NCBI RefSeq assembly: GCF_029960645.1
Contig: NZ_JASBQY010000005.1
Location: 1-64,000 of the forward strand
Length of the DNA stretch: 64,000 nucleotides
Origin: Arthrobacter sp. AL12
GTDB lineage: Bacteria; Actinomycetota; Actinomycetes; Actinomycetales; Micrococcaceae
Direction of reading: 5' to 3'
The position numbers and the translations under genes were made by a program. This document shows, in pieces, positions 47,740 through 57,117 of this stretch (its first letter is position 1; every line of letters begins with the position of its first letter). The notes below the pieces were generated by a model that saw only the letters and a list, made by a program, of their open reading frames with translations, did no database searches and was not told where the DNA came from.

Positions 47740-49008
47740 ATGACCCCGCGCGGAACAGCCTCCTCAGCCAGGACCGCCCGGGGCAGGGCCGGAAGCAGCG
47801 CCGGAGCCGGGAAAAATGGCGGCCCCGCAGCGCGGCTGTCGGGCATCGACGCGGCCCGCGGGCTGGCCCTGCTGGGCATGATGGCCACCCATGTATTTCC
47901 CACTTTCGAGTCCAACGCCCAACTCTCCCCCACATGGGTGGGGCTGGTGTTTTCCGGACGCGCCTCGGCCTTGTTCGCCGTCCTCGCCGGAATCGGACTG
48001 GCACTGTCCACCGGCAAGCAGCAGCCGCTCCGGGGGCCGCAACTGTGGGCGGCCCGGCGGGGCATCGCGCTCCGGGCGCTGGTGGTCGGCGCCGTCGGGC
48101 TCTCCATTGGCGGGCTCGAAGTGAACATCGCCATCATCCTGGTCCACTACGCCGTGTTGTTCCTGTGCGTGCTGCCATTCCTCGGCATGAACGTCAAACC
48201 CCTGCTGGTGCTGGCTGCCGGCTGGGTGCTCGTGAGCCCGGCGCTCGCCTTCCTGCTGCGGCCCTGGCTCCTGGCCGCCCAGCCGCCGCTGCAGCTGGGC
48301 CACAACCCCAAGTGGGAGGATCTGTCCACCCCCGCCGTGCTCCTCGGGGACCTGTTCCTGACCGGCTACTACCCGGTCCTCCAGTGGATCGCCTACCTGC
48401 TGATCGGCCTTGCGATCGGCAGGCTGGCCCTCACGACCGCCGCTGTCCCGGTCCTGCTGCTGGCGGTGGGAACCGCGGTGGCGGTCCTGGCGAAGTGGTT
48501 CAGCGTGGTGATGATGGAGGACTGGGGCGGCCGGGCGGCGCTGCAGGAGACCCTGCGCAACCCCTCGTATCCGCTGGAGAGCCTCCTGCAGGTCAACCTC
48601 GCCGGGGTGGACCAGACCGGCTCCGGCTGGTGGCTCGCCTCCAGTGCCCCGCATTCGGGCACCACACTGGATCTGCTGCACACCTCCGGGGTGGCGGCGG
48701 CCGCCGTCGGCCTCTGCCTGCTCCTGGGCCGGCTGGTCCAGCGGATCGGGGTGGACGTGCTGCTCCCGCTGCGCGGCGTCGGCGCCATGACCCTGAGCTT
48801 CTACACGGCCCACCTGTGCGTGATGGCCTCGCTGTACGGCCAGCCGCTGCCGTCCGGGTGGACGGTCGAGGTCCTCTACTGGGTGCAGGCCGCGGCGGTC
48901 CTGGGCCTGGGCGGAATGTTCGCGGCCCTGGCGTGGCGGGGGCCGCTGGAGTGGGTGGCGCATGCCGCCAACCAGCTCGGCCGCTCCCAGCCGGCCCTCG
49001 TCCGCTAA
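47740..49008 (+). CDS. Membrane protein, DUF418/heparan-glucosaminide N-acetyltransferase-like
   Basis: The 422-aa protein has about ten helices. The N-terminal segment after a basic, flexible head reads RLSGIDAARGLALLGMMATH (the R-x-x-x-D-x-ARG-x-A signature of DUF1624/DUF418), and the C-terminal half has GVGAMTLSFYTAHLCV, typical of DUF418. Relatives move acyl groups across the membrane. The substrate is unknown. Confidence 0.87.
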   Translation: MTPRGTASSARTARGRAGSSAGAGKNGGPAARLSGIDAARGLALLGMMATHVFPTFESNAQLSPTWVGLVFSGRASALFAVLAGIGLALSTGKQQPLRGPQLWAARRGIALRALVVGAVGLSIGGLEVNIAIILVHYAVLFLCVLPFLGMNVKPLLVLAAGWVLVSPALAFLLRPWLLAAQPPLQLGHNPKWEDLSTPAVLLGDLFLTGYYPVLQWIAYLLIGLAIGRLALTTAAVPVLLLAVGTAVAVLAKWFSVVMMEDWGGRAALQETLRNPSYPLESLLQVNLAGVDQTGSGWWLASSAPHSGTTLDLLHTSGVAAAAVGLCLLLGRLVQRIGVDVLLPLRGVGAMTLSFYTAHLCVMASLYGQPLPSGWTVEVLYWVQAAAVLGLGGMFAALAWRGPLEWVAHAANQLGRSQPALVR

Positions 49009-49010
49009 CT

Positions 49011-49502
49011 TCAGGCCTGGCGGGACCCCGTGCGGTACAGCCGGACGGCGTCGCGCATCGAGGCGCGCGCCCGTTTGCGGTCGCCCGCGGCGTCATAGGC
49101 GCAACTGAGCCGGAACCAGGAGCGCCAGTCCTCCGGCGCGGCTTCCGCCTCGGCCCGGTACTTCTCGAATTCCACGTCCGCGGCCTCACGGATGATCCGG
49201 CCGGCGGGGGTGCGCGGCAGGTTGTCCACCGGCAGGCCGCCCTCGGCTTCAAGGATTTTCGCCAGCCGTTCGGTACGGGCGCCGAAGAGCAGCTCGCGGA
49301 CCAGTGCCCACGCTCCGATCACCGGCAGGAGCAGGTACGCCACGCCAAGGGCCTTCGCCACCGGGTTGGCGTCCGTCATCAGCAGCACCGCGCGCTGGAA
49401 GGCCACCACAAGGTAGAAGACCAGCAGGAGGGTGACGGCGCCGACCCAGATCTTGGTGCGGTTGGCGTTGAACGCGGTCAGGACGCTGGCCACGGCGCTC
49501 AA
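49011..49502 (-). CDS. Membrane protein with tetratricopeptide-like C-terminus
   Basis: The 163-aa protein has two helices (about 19-35 and 50-68) and a soluble tail with EDWRSWFRLSCAYDAAGDRK plus RARASMRDAV, a single TPR-like motif. Its start overlaps the dapB stop (49499-49502), so it is coupled to dapB. No function is known. Confidence 0.82.
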   Translation of the reverse strand: MSAVASVLTAFNANRTKIWVGAVTLLLVFYLVVAFQRAVLLMTDANPVAKALGVAYLLLPVIGAWALVRELLFGARTERLAKILEAEGGLPVDNLPRTPAGRIIREAADVEFEKYRAEAEAAPEDWRSWFRLSCAYDAAGDRKRARASMRDAVRLYRTGSRQA

Positions 49503-50257
49503 AGCCCCAGGTCCAGGTAGCCGTCCAGGCCCACCGTGAGGCCCGGCCGGGAGGCGACATTGCGCACGCCCAGCAGCACGCCGGGCATAAACGAGGCCCG
49601 CTCGAAGGAGTCGTGCCGGAGGGTCAGCTGCTCCCCCGGCCCGCCCAGCAGGACTTCCTGGTGCGCCACGAGGCCGCGGAGCCGGACGCTGTGGACGCGG
49701 ACGCCGTCGACCTCGCAGCCGCGGGCACCGGCGAGCCCGCTCGTGGTGGCGTCGGGGCTGGCCGGGAGGCCGGCGGCGGCACGTTCGGCGGCGATCAGCT
49801 GCGCCGTGCGCACGGCCGTTCCGGACGGGGCGTCCACCTTCTCCGGGTGGTGCAGTTCGATGATTTCCACCGACTCGAAATAGCGCGAGGCCTTGGCCGC
49901 GAACGCGGAGGCCAGGACCGAGCCGAGGGCGAAGTTCGGTGCGATCAGGACTCCGACGCCGGCCTGGCCGGCGAGGAGCTCCTCGAGCCGGCCCAGCTTG
50001 TCGGCGTCCCAGCCGGTGGTACCGACGACGGCATGCAGGCCGTGTTCGACGGCGAAGCGGACGTTCGCCTCGGTGCTCCCGGGGACCGTCAGGTCCACCA
50101 CGACCCGGGCTCCGGCGTCGACGAGGGTGTCCAGGGAGTCGTTCCGGCCCAGCGCGGCGACGAGTTTCAGGTCCGCGGCGGCCTCGACGGCGGCCACCGC
50201 TTCGGCGCCCATGCGCCCGTTCGCGCCCAGCACGGCGACTGCGAGTTGTTCGGTCAT
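49499..50257 (-). CDS. dapB: 4-hydroxy-tetrahydrodipicolinate reductase
   Basis: The 252-aa reductase has the nucleotide motif VAVLGANGRMGAEAVAAV, GTTGWDADKL, and the active-site ELHHPEKVDAPSGTAVRTA with its conserved H-x-x-x-K. It is the second DAP-pathway step after DapA. ATG 50257 is preferred to the in-frame start 39 bases upstream. Confidence 0.97.
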   Translation of the reverse strand: MTEQLAVAVLGANGRMGAEAVAAVEAAADLKLVAALGRNDSLDTLVDAGARVVVDLTVPGSTEANVRFAVEHGLHAVVGTTGWDADKLGRLEELLAGQAGVGVLIAPNFALGSVLASAFAAKASRYFESVEIIELHHPEKVDAPSGTAVRTAQLIAAERAAAGLPASPDATTSGLAGARGCEVDGVRVHSVRLRGLVAHQEVLLGGPGEQLTLRHDSFERASFMPGVLLGVRNVASRPGLTVGLDGYLDLGL

Positions 50258-50368
50258 GCCATCAACCCTACCGCCGGCACCGGTGCCGGCCGGCACCGGC
50301 GGCCCTGCGTTACAGGCCCGCCGCGGGCCCTGATTCCGAGCTTTTGGGGCCCGTGGGGTGGGCCCGGA

Positions 50369-50857
50369 TCAGGCGCCCGCGCCGACCCACTCGACCGTGC
50401 CGTCGGTGAAGAACTGTTCCTTCCAGATCGGCACCTGGGCCTTGACCCGGTCCACGAGTTCGGAGCAGACCGCAAAGGCCTGGCCCCGGTGCGCGGCGGA
50501 GACGGCGCAGACCAGGGCGGGTTCGCCGATCTCCAGCATCCCGATCCGGTGCGCCACCCAGATCCGCACCGGCTGGGCCGGAGCGCTGCCGGTACCGGCC
50601 GTCCCGCCGGATCCTGCGGCGGCCTGTTCGGCGACGAGTTGGGCGACGACGTCGGCCATCACCTGGTGCGCCGTCGGGTGCGCGCTGTAGCTGAGCCGCT
50701 GAACCGGCTTGCCGCCGTCGTGGTTCCGGACCACGCCGCTGAAGCTGACCACCGCGCCCGCGGTGTCGGACTCGACCGCGGCGATGGCCTGGTCCACGGA
50801 AATGGGTTCGGCGCTGAGCACCGCGCTCACCACATCAAACGTTGAGTCAGTGGCCAT
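50369..50857 (-). CDS. moaE: Molybdopterin synthase catalytic subunit
   Basis: The 162-aa MoaE has VSFSGVVRNHDGGKPVQRLSY, VWVAHRIGMLEIGEPAL-type WVAHRIG, and the C-terminal VPIWKEQFFTDGTVEWVG with the catalytic Lys in PIWKEQ. With MoaD it inserts two sulfurs into cyclic pyranopterin monophosphate. It overlaps mogA by 11 bp and ends the moeA-moaC-mogA-moaE run. Confidence 0.95.
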   Translation of the reverse strand: MATDSTFDVVSAVLSAEPISVDQAIAAVESDTAGAVVSFSGVVRNHDGGKPVQRLSYSAHPTAHQVMADVVAQLVAEQAAAGSGGTAGTGSAPAQPVRIWVAHRIGMLEIGEPALVCAVSAAHRGQAFAVCSELVDRVKAQVPIWKEQFFTDGTVEWVGAGA

Positions 50858-51359
50858 GGCCGCCCTCCAGCTGGTCGCAGAGGTGCCCGATGATGGGGTC
50901 CAGCACGCTGAGGCCGTCCATCACACCTTTCGGGGATCCGGGGAGATTGACGATGAAGCTCTGGCCGGCGGCACCGGCGTGGCCGCGGCTGAGCATCGCG
51001 AGCGGGGTCTTGGCCATCCCGGCAGAGCGGATGCCTTCCATGATGCCCGGGATCTCCCGGTCCAGCAGCGGCAGGGTCTCTTCCGGGGTCGCATCGGTGG
51101 GGCTGAGACCGGTGCCGCCGCTGGTGATGATGACCGCCGGCGCCTGGGTCAGGAGTGCGCGCAGGGCGGCGCCCACGGCCTCACCGTCCGGGACGACGAG
51201 GGCCGGGTAGGCCTCGAAGCCGTGTTCGGTGAGCCAGTCGATGATGACCGGTCCGGTCAGGTCCTCATAGATGCCGGCCGCGGCCCGGGTGGAGGCAATC
51301 ACGACGCCGGCCTTGCGCCCGGCGGCTTCGCCGTGCCGGTGTGGTTCGGGCATGCTCAT
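50847..51359 (-). CDS. MogA/MoaB-family molybdenum cofactor biosynthesis protein
   Basis: The 170-aa protein has the fold and motifs of molybdopterin adenylyltransferases: [42 protein letters not shown] and [12 protein letters not shown]. It activates molybdopterin by adenylation before molybdate insertion by MoeA. MogA versus MoaB cannot be settled from sequence alone. It overlaps moaC by four bases. Confidence 0.93.
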   Translation of the reverse strand: MSMPEPHRHGEAAGRKAGVVIASTRAAAGIYEDLTGPVIIDWLTEHGFEAYPALVVPDGEAVGAALRALLTQAPAVIITSGGTGLSPTDATPEETLPLLDREIPGIMEGIRSAGMAKTPLAMLSRGHAGAAGQSFIVNLPGSPKGVMDGLSVLDPIIGHLCDQLEGGHGH

Positions 51360-51859
51360 CGTGTCCAGTCCCCGCTCTTGCCGCCGCTTTTGGCCAGCAC
51401 CTTGATGTCCGTCAGCACCGCGTGTTTGTCCACGGCCTTAATCATGTCGTACACGCTGAGCGCGGCCACCGAGGCCGCGGTCAGCGCTTCCATCTCGACG
51501 CCGGTGAGCCCGCGGGTCTTGACCGTGGCGAAGATTGTGACCGTATCGGTGTCGAGCTCGAAGTCGACCGTGACTTTGGCGATCGGCAGCGGGTGGCACA
51601 GCGGGATCAGCTCCGCGGTCTTCTTGGCGGCCATGATGCCGGCGACCCGGGCGACGGCGAGGGCGTCGCCCTTGGGCAGGTCGCCCGCGCCGAGCAGGGC
51701 CAGGACCTCGGCCGTACTGCGGACCGTGGCGGTGGCGGTGGCCTCGCGGGTGCTCTCCGCCTTGTTGGACACGTCGACCATCTGGGCGGTGCCGTCCTGC
51801 CGGAGGTGGGTCAGGCCTGGGGTTCCCGTTGCGGGGTGTTCTTCGTTCACAGCATCCAT
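51356..51859 (-). CDS. moaC: Cyclic pyranopterin monophosphate synthase
   Basis: The 167-aa MoaC has [33 protein letters not shown] and [21 protein letters not shown] with the conserved Lys-Ala-Val-Asp-Lys end. It acts after MoaA in making cPMP. Its frame overlaps moeA by 13 bp and mogA by four. Confidence 0.97.
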   Translation of the reverse strand: MDAVNEEHPATGTPGLTHLRQDGTAQMVDVSNKAESTREATATATVRSTAEVLALLGAGDLPKGDALAVARVAGIMAAKKTAELIPLCHPLPIAKVTVDFELDTDTVTIFATVKTRGLTGVEMEALTAASVAALSVYDMIKAVDKHAVLTDIKVLAKSGGKSGDWTR

Positions 51860-53070
51860 ACTTCCACCTCGGCGCCCTCGGCGAGCGCAGCAATTCCTTC
51901 CGGGACCTGGATCAGGGCGTTGGAGTGGGCCAGGGCGCTGACGAGGTGCGAGCCGGCACCGCCTTCCAGCCGCACCGTGCCGTCGGGAAGGACGGTGCCG
52001 CGCCGGACCTGGTGCTTGCCGGCCGGGGACGCCAGCGCCTCGGCCAGCCGTGCCCTGACCACCGGGCGGGGTGCCGGCGAGCCGAAGAGGCTGCCGAGCG
52101 CGGGCCGGAGGAACATCTCGAAGGAGACCAGGCAGCTGACGGGATTTCCCGGGAAGCCCAGGACGGGGACGCCGTCGAAGGTTCCGATCCCCTGCGGGCC
52201 GCCGGGCTGCATCGCGACGCCGAAGAAGTCGACGTGGTGGCCCTCCATCGCCTGCCGGACCACCTCGTAGGCGCCCTTGCTGACACCGCCGGTCGTGACG
52301 ATGAGGTCCACGTCCGCCGCGTGCCGGCGCAGCAGGCCGGCGAGTTCCTCCGGACGGTCCGTGGAGATCCCGGTCCGGGTGACGTGGAGGCCCGCCTGGC
52401 GCATGGAGGACTCCAGCAGCGTGGCGTTGGAGTCGTAAATCTTGCCGGGCCCCAGGGGGCTGCCCGGTTCCACGACCTCGTCGCCGGTCGTGGCCAGCAG
52501 GATCCGCAGCACCCGGTAGACGGGGACCCGGGTGAAGCCCAGGGCCGCCAGCAGTCCCAGCTGTCCGGGTCCCAGGTGGGTTCCGGCGGCCAGGGCCAGC
52601 TCCCCGGCGCGGATGTCGCTGCCGGCGTCGCGGATGAAGTTCCTGGCCGGGACGGCGGGCAGCCGGACCGTGGCCGGCACGCCGGGCGCCGGGAAGACCG
52701 CGGGCAGGGCCTGTTCAATGGGCACGACGGCGTCCGCGCCGGGCGGCAGCATGGCGCCGGTCATGATCGGGGCAGCTGTCCCGGGGGCGAGTTCGGCGGG
52801 TGCGGCACCGGCCGGCACGGGGGCGACCACGCCCAGTTCAGTGCCGCCGTCGGGCACGTCGGCGCTGCGGATGGCGAAGCCGTCCATCTGCGAATTGGCG
52901 AACGGCGGCAGGTCCAGCGGCGCCACGACATCCGCGGCGAGTCCCCGGCCCAGTGCCGCGAGGAGCGGGAGCCGTTCGATCCGGTCCGGGTTGCGGAGCG
53001 GGGCCAGCAGCTGGCGGACGGACTCGCGGTGCGCTTCCACGGTGACGTGCCGTGACTGTGTGCGGTGCAT
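51847..53070 (-). CDS. moeA: Molybdopterin molybdotransferase MoeA
   Basis: The 407-aa MoeA has [52 protein letters not shown], the MogA-like domain [13 protein letters not shown] and [20 protein letters not shown]. It hydrolyses adenylated molybdopterin and loads molybdate. It leads the moeA-moaC-mogA-moaE operon. Confidence 0.96.
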   Translation of the reverse strand: MHRTQSRHVTVEAHRESVRQLLAPLRNPDRIERLPLLAALGRGLAADVVAPLDLPPFANSQMDGFAIRSADVPDGGTELGVVAPVPAGAAPAELAPGTAAPIMTGAMLPPGADAVVPIEQALPAVFPAPGVPATVRLPAVPARNFIRDAGSDIRAGELALAAGTHLGPGQLGLLAALGFTRVPVYRVLRILLATTGDEVVEPGSPLGPGKIYDSNATLLESSMRQAGLHVTRTGISTDRPEELAGLLRRHAADVDLIVTTGGVSKGAYEVVRQAMEGHHVDFFGVAMQPGGPQGIGTFDGVPVLGFPGNPVSCLVSFEMFLRPALGSLFGSPAPRPVVRARLAEALASPAGKHQVRRGTVLPDGTVRLEGGAGSHLVSALAHSNALIQVPEGIAALAEGAEVEVWML

Positions 53071-53148
53071 GCGTTGGTGACCCCTCGTCGTGAGCCATTG
53101 GCGTGGCTCGCCGGCCCGGCTCCCCCGCCCGGCGTAGTGGCCGGCAGG
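53065..53148. other. Short gap between the oxidoreductase and moeA
   Basis: This gap of about 80 bp lies between the oxidoreductase stop and the moeA start on the same strand. No hairpin is obvious, so read-through into moeA is possible. Confidence 0.4.
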
Positions 53149-54879
53149 TTAGGACTTCACGTCAACTCTAACCGTGTGAAAGCCGGTGGCCCCGCTGGGC
53201 ACCACCGGGGCGCGTTCCTCCACCTGCGCGGCGCCGTTGAAGTCCGTGGCGCGGACCTGGACATCGTACTGGCCGGGCGTCAGCGGCAGCTCCAGTTTCC
53301 ACTGGTACCAGGTGTCACGGGAAATCCCGGGGGCCAGCTGGGCCTCCTGCCACGCGCCGCGGTTGACCCGGAGCTCCACCCTGCCGATCCCGGTGTGCTG
53401 GGCCCAGGCGACGCCGCCGAAGGCCACCGTCCCCGCTTTCACCGGACGGCCGTCCCGGGGCACATCGATCCGGGAGGAGGTCTTGATGGGTCCCCGCTCG
53501 CTCCAGCCGCGGGGCGTCCAGTAGCCGGCGTCGTCCGCGAAACGCGTCACCTTAAGCTCGGTGACCCACTTGGTCGCCGAGACGTAGCCGTAGAGGCCCG
53601 GGACGACCAGCCGGGCCGGGAAGCCGTGCTCCAGCGGGAGCGGTTCGCCGTTCATCCCGACAGCCAGGAGCGCGTCCCGGTTGTCCGTCAGCGCTTCCAG
53701 CGGGGTGCCGGCGGTCCAGCCGTCCGCGCTGCGGGACAGGACCATGTCCGCGCCGCCCCTCGGGCCGGCGAGGGCCAGCAGGTCCCGGACCGGCCAGCCC
53801 AGCCAGCGGGCGTTGCCGATCAGGTCCCCGCCCACCTCGTTGGAGACGCAGGCGATGGTGATGTGCCGCTCGACCAGGGGTTTGGCCAGCAGCGCGGCGA
53901 AGTCCAGGGAGATTTCGCGCTCCACGAGGCCGGTGACCTTCAGGGTCCACTGGCCCGGGTCCACCACCGGGACGCGCAGGGCGGTGTCGATCCGGTAGAA
54001 GTCCTTGTTGGGGGTCACCAGCGGGCCCACCCCGTCCAGCCGGACCTCGGCTCCGGCCGGGATCGGCGGGGCCGGCGACACGGGCGCGGGGAGAGCGAGT
54101 TTGCTGCGCACTTCATTCACGACGGCGGCGGCTCCCCGGAACGTCGCGGCGAGCAAACCGGCGGCCGCGGCGACGGCGGCGGTCCCGCCGAGCGCCTGCA
54201 GGAAACGGCGCCGGGACGGCGGCTGCGCCGCGGGGCCGGGCCCGACGGGCGGCGGTCCGCCGTCGGGCCCTGCGTCGGGCCCTGCCTCGGGCCCGGCGTC
54301 GTCGGGTCCTGCGTCGGGCCCTGCCTCGGGTCCGGCGTCGTCGGGTCCGGCTTCAGGTCCGGCGTCGGTCTGCCACGCCCCCAGCCGGTCTATCAGCCAG
54401 CGCAGCAGGATCATGCCCACGGCGGCGGCGAGCAGCGGGGCCGGGATCGCGTTGCCGGTCAGTTCGGGCCGGCTCAGGACGGCCGCCAGTCCCGCCGCGC
54501 CGAAGACGGCAATGATGGCAACCCCGGTGAAGCGGCGCCGCAGTTCCACGATGCCGGACAGGGCAGCCAGCGCGGCGATGAGGAGCCCCATGCCGCCCAG
54601 CAGCGCGGCCTTGTCTGCCGTGCCGAACAGCGAAATGGCCCAGTCCTTCACGCCCGGCGGGACCACATCGATCACGGCGCCGCCGACGGCGGTCACCGGG
54701 GAGAGCGAAGGGCTCAGCAGTCCCGCCGCGAGTTCCCCCAGGGCAAGCCCGGTGCCGACGGCCACGACGCCGGCGATGGCCGCCCAGCCGGTCGCGTGCC
54801 GGTCCGTCGTCCGCGGCACAGGGGTTTGCGGGCCGGGGCCGGGGAGTGTGCCCGGCTGCCCGTGCTGGGAGGTGTTCAC
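53149..54879 (-). CDS. Membrane-anchored molybdopterin-dependent oxidoreductase, SUOX/YedY-like
   Basis: The roughly 576-aa protein has four helices (about 31-160), a linker of AGPDD/AGPEAGPD repeats (172-212), a twin-arginine-like SRRRFLQ (222-228) with a fifth hydrophobic segment, then a sulfite-oxidase-type Moco domain and a C-terminal Mo-co dimerisation domain ending GFHTVRVDVKS. The molybdenum-ligand cysteine is probably C344 in ITIACVSNEVGGDLIGNARW, with FPARLVVPGLYGYVSATKWV further on. It sits beside the Moco genes and is probably their client, acting outside the cell. The GTG 54879 start is uncertain, since GGAGGA adjoins it too closely. Confidence 0.9.
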   Translation of the reverse strand: MNTSQHGQPGTLPGPGPQTPVPRTTDRHATGWAAIAGVVAVGTGLALGELAAGLLSPSLSPVTAVGGAVIDVVPPGVKDWAISLFGTADKAALLGGMGLLIAALAALSGIVELRRRFTGVAIIAVFGAAGLAAVLSRPELTGNAIPAPLLAAAVGMILLRWLIDRLGAWQTDAGPEAGPDDAGPEAGPDAGPDDAGPEAGPDAGPDGGPPPVGPGPAAQPPSRRRFLQALGGTAAVAAAAGLLAATFRGAAAVVNEVRSKLALPAPVSPAPPIPAGAEVRLDGVGPLVTPNKDFYRIDTALRVPVVDPGQWTLKVTGLVEREISLDFAALLAKPLVERHITIACVSNEVGGDLIGNARWLGWPVRDLLALAGPRGGADMVLSRSADGWTAGTPLEALTDNRDALLAVGMNGEPLPLEHGFPARLVVPGLYGYVSATKWVTELKVTRFADDAGYWTPRGWSERGPIKTSSRIDVPRDGRPVKAGTVAFGGVAWAQHTGIGRVELRVNRGAWQEAQLAPGISRDTWYQWKLELPLTPGQYDVQVRATDFNGAAQVEERAPVVPSGATGFHTVRVDVKS

Positions 54880-55058
54880 TCCTCCAGCATAGGTTCGCGA
54901 GCCCAGGTTCGCGCCGTCCCGCCTGGATGGCCAGGGGGCGGCCAGCGGCATGGGCAACGCACCGGGAACGCAGCGGAGCCCTCACGGCGCAGCCTGGGCC
55001 ACGCAATCCCGGGCCCAACAGGAGTGATGCCGGCGCCGACGTGGCGTAGCCTGACCTT

Positions 55059-56195
55059 ATGAGTGTTCAGCTTGGTATGCCCCAGCCCCGCGCGGAGGAC
55101 AGTTCCGGCGCGGGCACCTCCGGCCCGCAGCCGTCCGGTCGCCCGGCCGGGATGCCCGCCGGCCTGGTCGACCGCTACGGCCGCCGTGCCACGGACATGC
55201 GGCTGTCCCTGACGGACAAATGCAATCTGCGCTGCACCTACTGCATGCCCGCCGAGGGCCTGGCGTGGCTGTCCAAGCAGGCGGTGATGTCCGCGGCGGA
55301 AATTGTCCGGATCGTCCGGATCGGCGTTGACATGCTGGGCGTGCGCGAACTGCGGCTCACCGGCGGTGAACCGCTGGTCCGGGCCGACCTGCTGGACATC
55401 ATCTCGGCGCTCCGCCAGGCCCACCCTGACCTTCCGATCTCCATGACAACCAACGCCGTCGGGCTGGACAAGAAGGCCGCCGGGCTCAAGGCCGCCGGGC
55501 TGTCCCGGATCAACGTCTCCCTGGACTCCCTCCACGAGGAAACGTTCACCCAGCTGACCCGCCGCCCCTTCCTGAACAAGGTCCTGGCCGGCGTCGACGC
55601 CGCCTGGGCCGCCGGTCTGGGCCCCGTGAAACTCAACGCTGTGCTGATGCGCGGCATCAACGACGCCGAGTCCCCGGCACTGCTGGCCTGGGCGCTGGAC
55701 CGCGGCTACGAACTGCGGTTCATCGAGCAGATGCCGCTCGACGCCGACCACGGCTGGACCCGCCGGAACATGATCACCGCCGCGGAGATCCGCGAGCTGC
55801 TCTCGGTCGACTACGTGCTCAGCGCCGATCCGCGGGACCGCGACGGCGCCCCGGCCGAACGCTTCGAGGTCCGGGCCCGCGTGCCCGGCACGGCCGAGGC
55901 CACGGGAGAAGTGCTGGGAACCGTGGGGATCATCGCCTCCGTGACCGAGCCGTTCTGCTCCGATTGCCGCCGCACCCGGATCACGGCCGAGGGCAAGATC
56001 ATGAGCTGCCTGTTCTCACGGGAGGAAGTGGACCTGTTGGGGCTGCTCCGCGAAGGCGCGAGCGACGAACAACTCGCCGAGCGCTGGCAGGACGCCATGT
56101 GGATCAAGCCCAAGGCCCACGGCATGGACCACGTCGGGCTGGATGCCCCGGACTTCGTCCAGCCGGACCGCAGCATGAGCGCCATCGGAGGCTGA
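55059..56195 (+). CDS. moaA: GTP 3',8-cyclase MoaA
   Basis: The 378-aa radical SAM enzyme has the N-terminal cluster C55-x3-C59-x2-C62 (KCNLRCTYCMP), LRLTGGEPLVRADL, a C-terminal cluster (FCSDCRRTRITAEGKIMSC) and the essential C-terminal Gly-Gly (SAIGG). It converts GTP to the precursor used by MoaC. It is divergent from the oxidoreductase and leads moaA-moaD. Confidence 0.97.
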   Translation: MSVQLGMPQPRAEDSSGAGTSGPQPSGRPAGMPAGLVDRYGRRATDMRLSLTDKCNLRCTYCMPAEGLAWLSKQAVMSAAEIVRIVRIGVDMLGVRELRLTGGEPLVRADLLDIISALRQAHPDLPISMTTNAVGLDKKAAGLKAAGLSRINVSLDSLHEETFTQLTRRPFLNKVLAGVDAAWAAGLGPVKLNAVLMRGINDAESPALLAWALDRGYELRFIEQMPLDADHGWTRRNMITAAEIRELLSVDYVLSADPRDRDGAPAERFEVRARVPGTAEATGEVLGTVGIIASVTEPFCSDCRRTRITAEGKIMSCLFSREEVDLLGLLREGASDEQLAERWQDAMWIKPKAHGMDHVGLDAPDFVQPDRSMSAIGG

Positions 56196-56202
56196 ACCAC
56201 CT

Positions 56203-56469
56203 GTGAACGTACGTTATTTCGCTGCCGCGCGCGCTGCCGCCGGCGTCGATGAGGAACGCTTTGAGCTCCCCGCCGGAGCCACCGTGGCCGCGCTGCTGGA
56301 GGCGATCCTCGCCGTCGAGCGCCCGGAGCCCCCGGCCGGAACACCGCCGCTGGCGCGCCTGCTGTCCCGGAGCAGCTTCCTGCTCAACGAGGTGGCGGTG
56401 CGGAACCGTGCGGCGGCGCTGAGGCCGGACGACGTCGTCGACGTGCTGCCGCCGTTCGCCGGCGGCTAG
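56203..56469 (+). CDS. moaD: MoaD/ThiS-family sulfur carrier
   Basis: The 88-aa ubiquitin-like protein starts [20 protein letters not shown] and ends [10 protein letters not shown], with the thiocarboxylate-bearing Gly-Gly. It donates sulfur to MoaE. It starts seven bases after moaA, so the pair is co-transcribed. A MoeB-type activating enzyme is not in the window. Confidence 0.94.
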   Translation: MNVRYFAAARAAAGVDEERFELPAGATVAALLEAILAVERPEPPAGTPPLARLLSRSSFLLNEVAVRNRAAALRPDDVVDVLPPFAGG

Positions 56470-56590
56470 GCCCCCTGCCGGTTTCCGGCCACGCCCCCCG
56501 GATTTTTTGGGATACCGCAGCATCCCTGCCGCGCGTAGCTTGGAAGCATCCCTGCAACCTGCAGATACGGCGCCGGAAGGAACGAGTGGC

Positions 56591-56872
56591 ATGTACACCT
56601 TGCAGATAGAGCACGAAATTTCGGATTTTGGCGTGTGGAAGGCCGCGTTCGACCGCGATCCGGTGAACCGTGCGGCGTCGGGGGTCACCGCGCACCGGAT
56701 CAGCCGCCCGGTGGACGATCCGCAGTCCGTGGTCGTCGAACTCGACTTTGCGCGTCGCGACCAGGCGGAGGCGCTCCTTGGCAGGCTGCGCGCGAACGTC
56801 TGGAATTCTTCCGACGCTGCGCCCGCCCTTCTGGGTGCGCCGAGGACCCGGATCCTGGAGTCAGCTCTCTGA
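56591..56872 (+). CDS. Conserved hypothetical protein (93 aa)
   Basis: The protein reads [20 protein letters not shown] then a pattern of beta and alpha segments ([20 protein letters not shown]) resembling dimeric alpha/beta-barrel monooxygenase or cyclase-like proteins. No catalytic residues are recognised. GGAAGGA lies ten bases upstream of ATG 56591, and the longer frame from 56507 is not supported. Confidence 0.75.
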   Translation: MYTLQIEHEISDFGVWKAAFDRDPVNRAASGVTAHRISRPVDDPQSVVVELDFARRDQAEALLGRLRANVWNSSDAAPALLGAPRTRILESAL

Positions 56873-56906
56873 TAGCGACAGGGGCACCAAGGCCAGCGTC
56901 CGGTCA

Positions 56907-57107
56907 CTACGCCACGGCAAGGGCCTCCCCCACGGTGTCCGCGACGGCGGCGGCGCCCGGCCCGCCCATGATAATCGCGTAGCGGTTGACGTCCGGGATC
57001 GCTCGGACCGTCAGGGCGGGCTGCACCGGTGAAGGCCGCCCGCACTGCACGGCGACGCTCGCCTGCCATGCCCGATCCGCCGAATGCCGACGGCCTTCGG
57101 GCATCCG
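56907..57107 (-). pseudogene. 3' remnant of an alpha/beta hydrolase
   Basis: The minus frame encodes TVRAIPDVNRYAIIMGGPGA then AAVADTVGEALAVA and a stop. The VPDxNHYxIxMG pattern is the C-terminal part of alpha/beta-fold hydrolases, with Arg in place of the catalytic-type His. The rest of the gene is missing. Treated as a truncated remnant. Confidence 0.45.
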
Positions 57108-57117
57108 GGGCGAGCTG

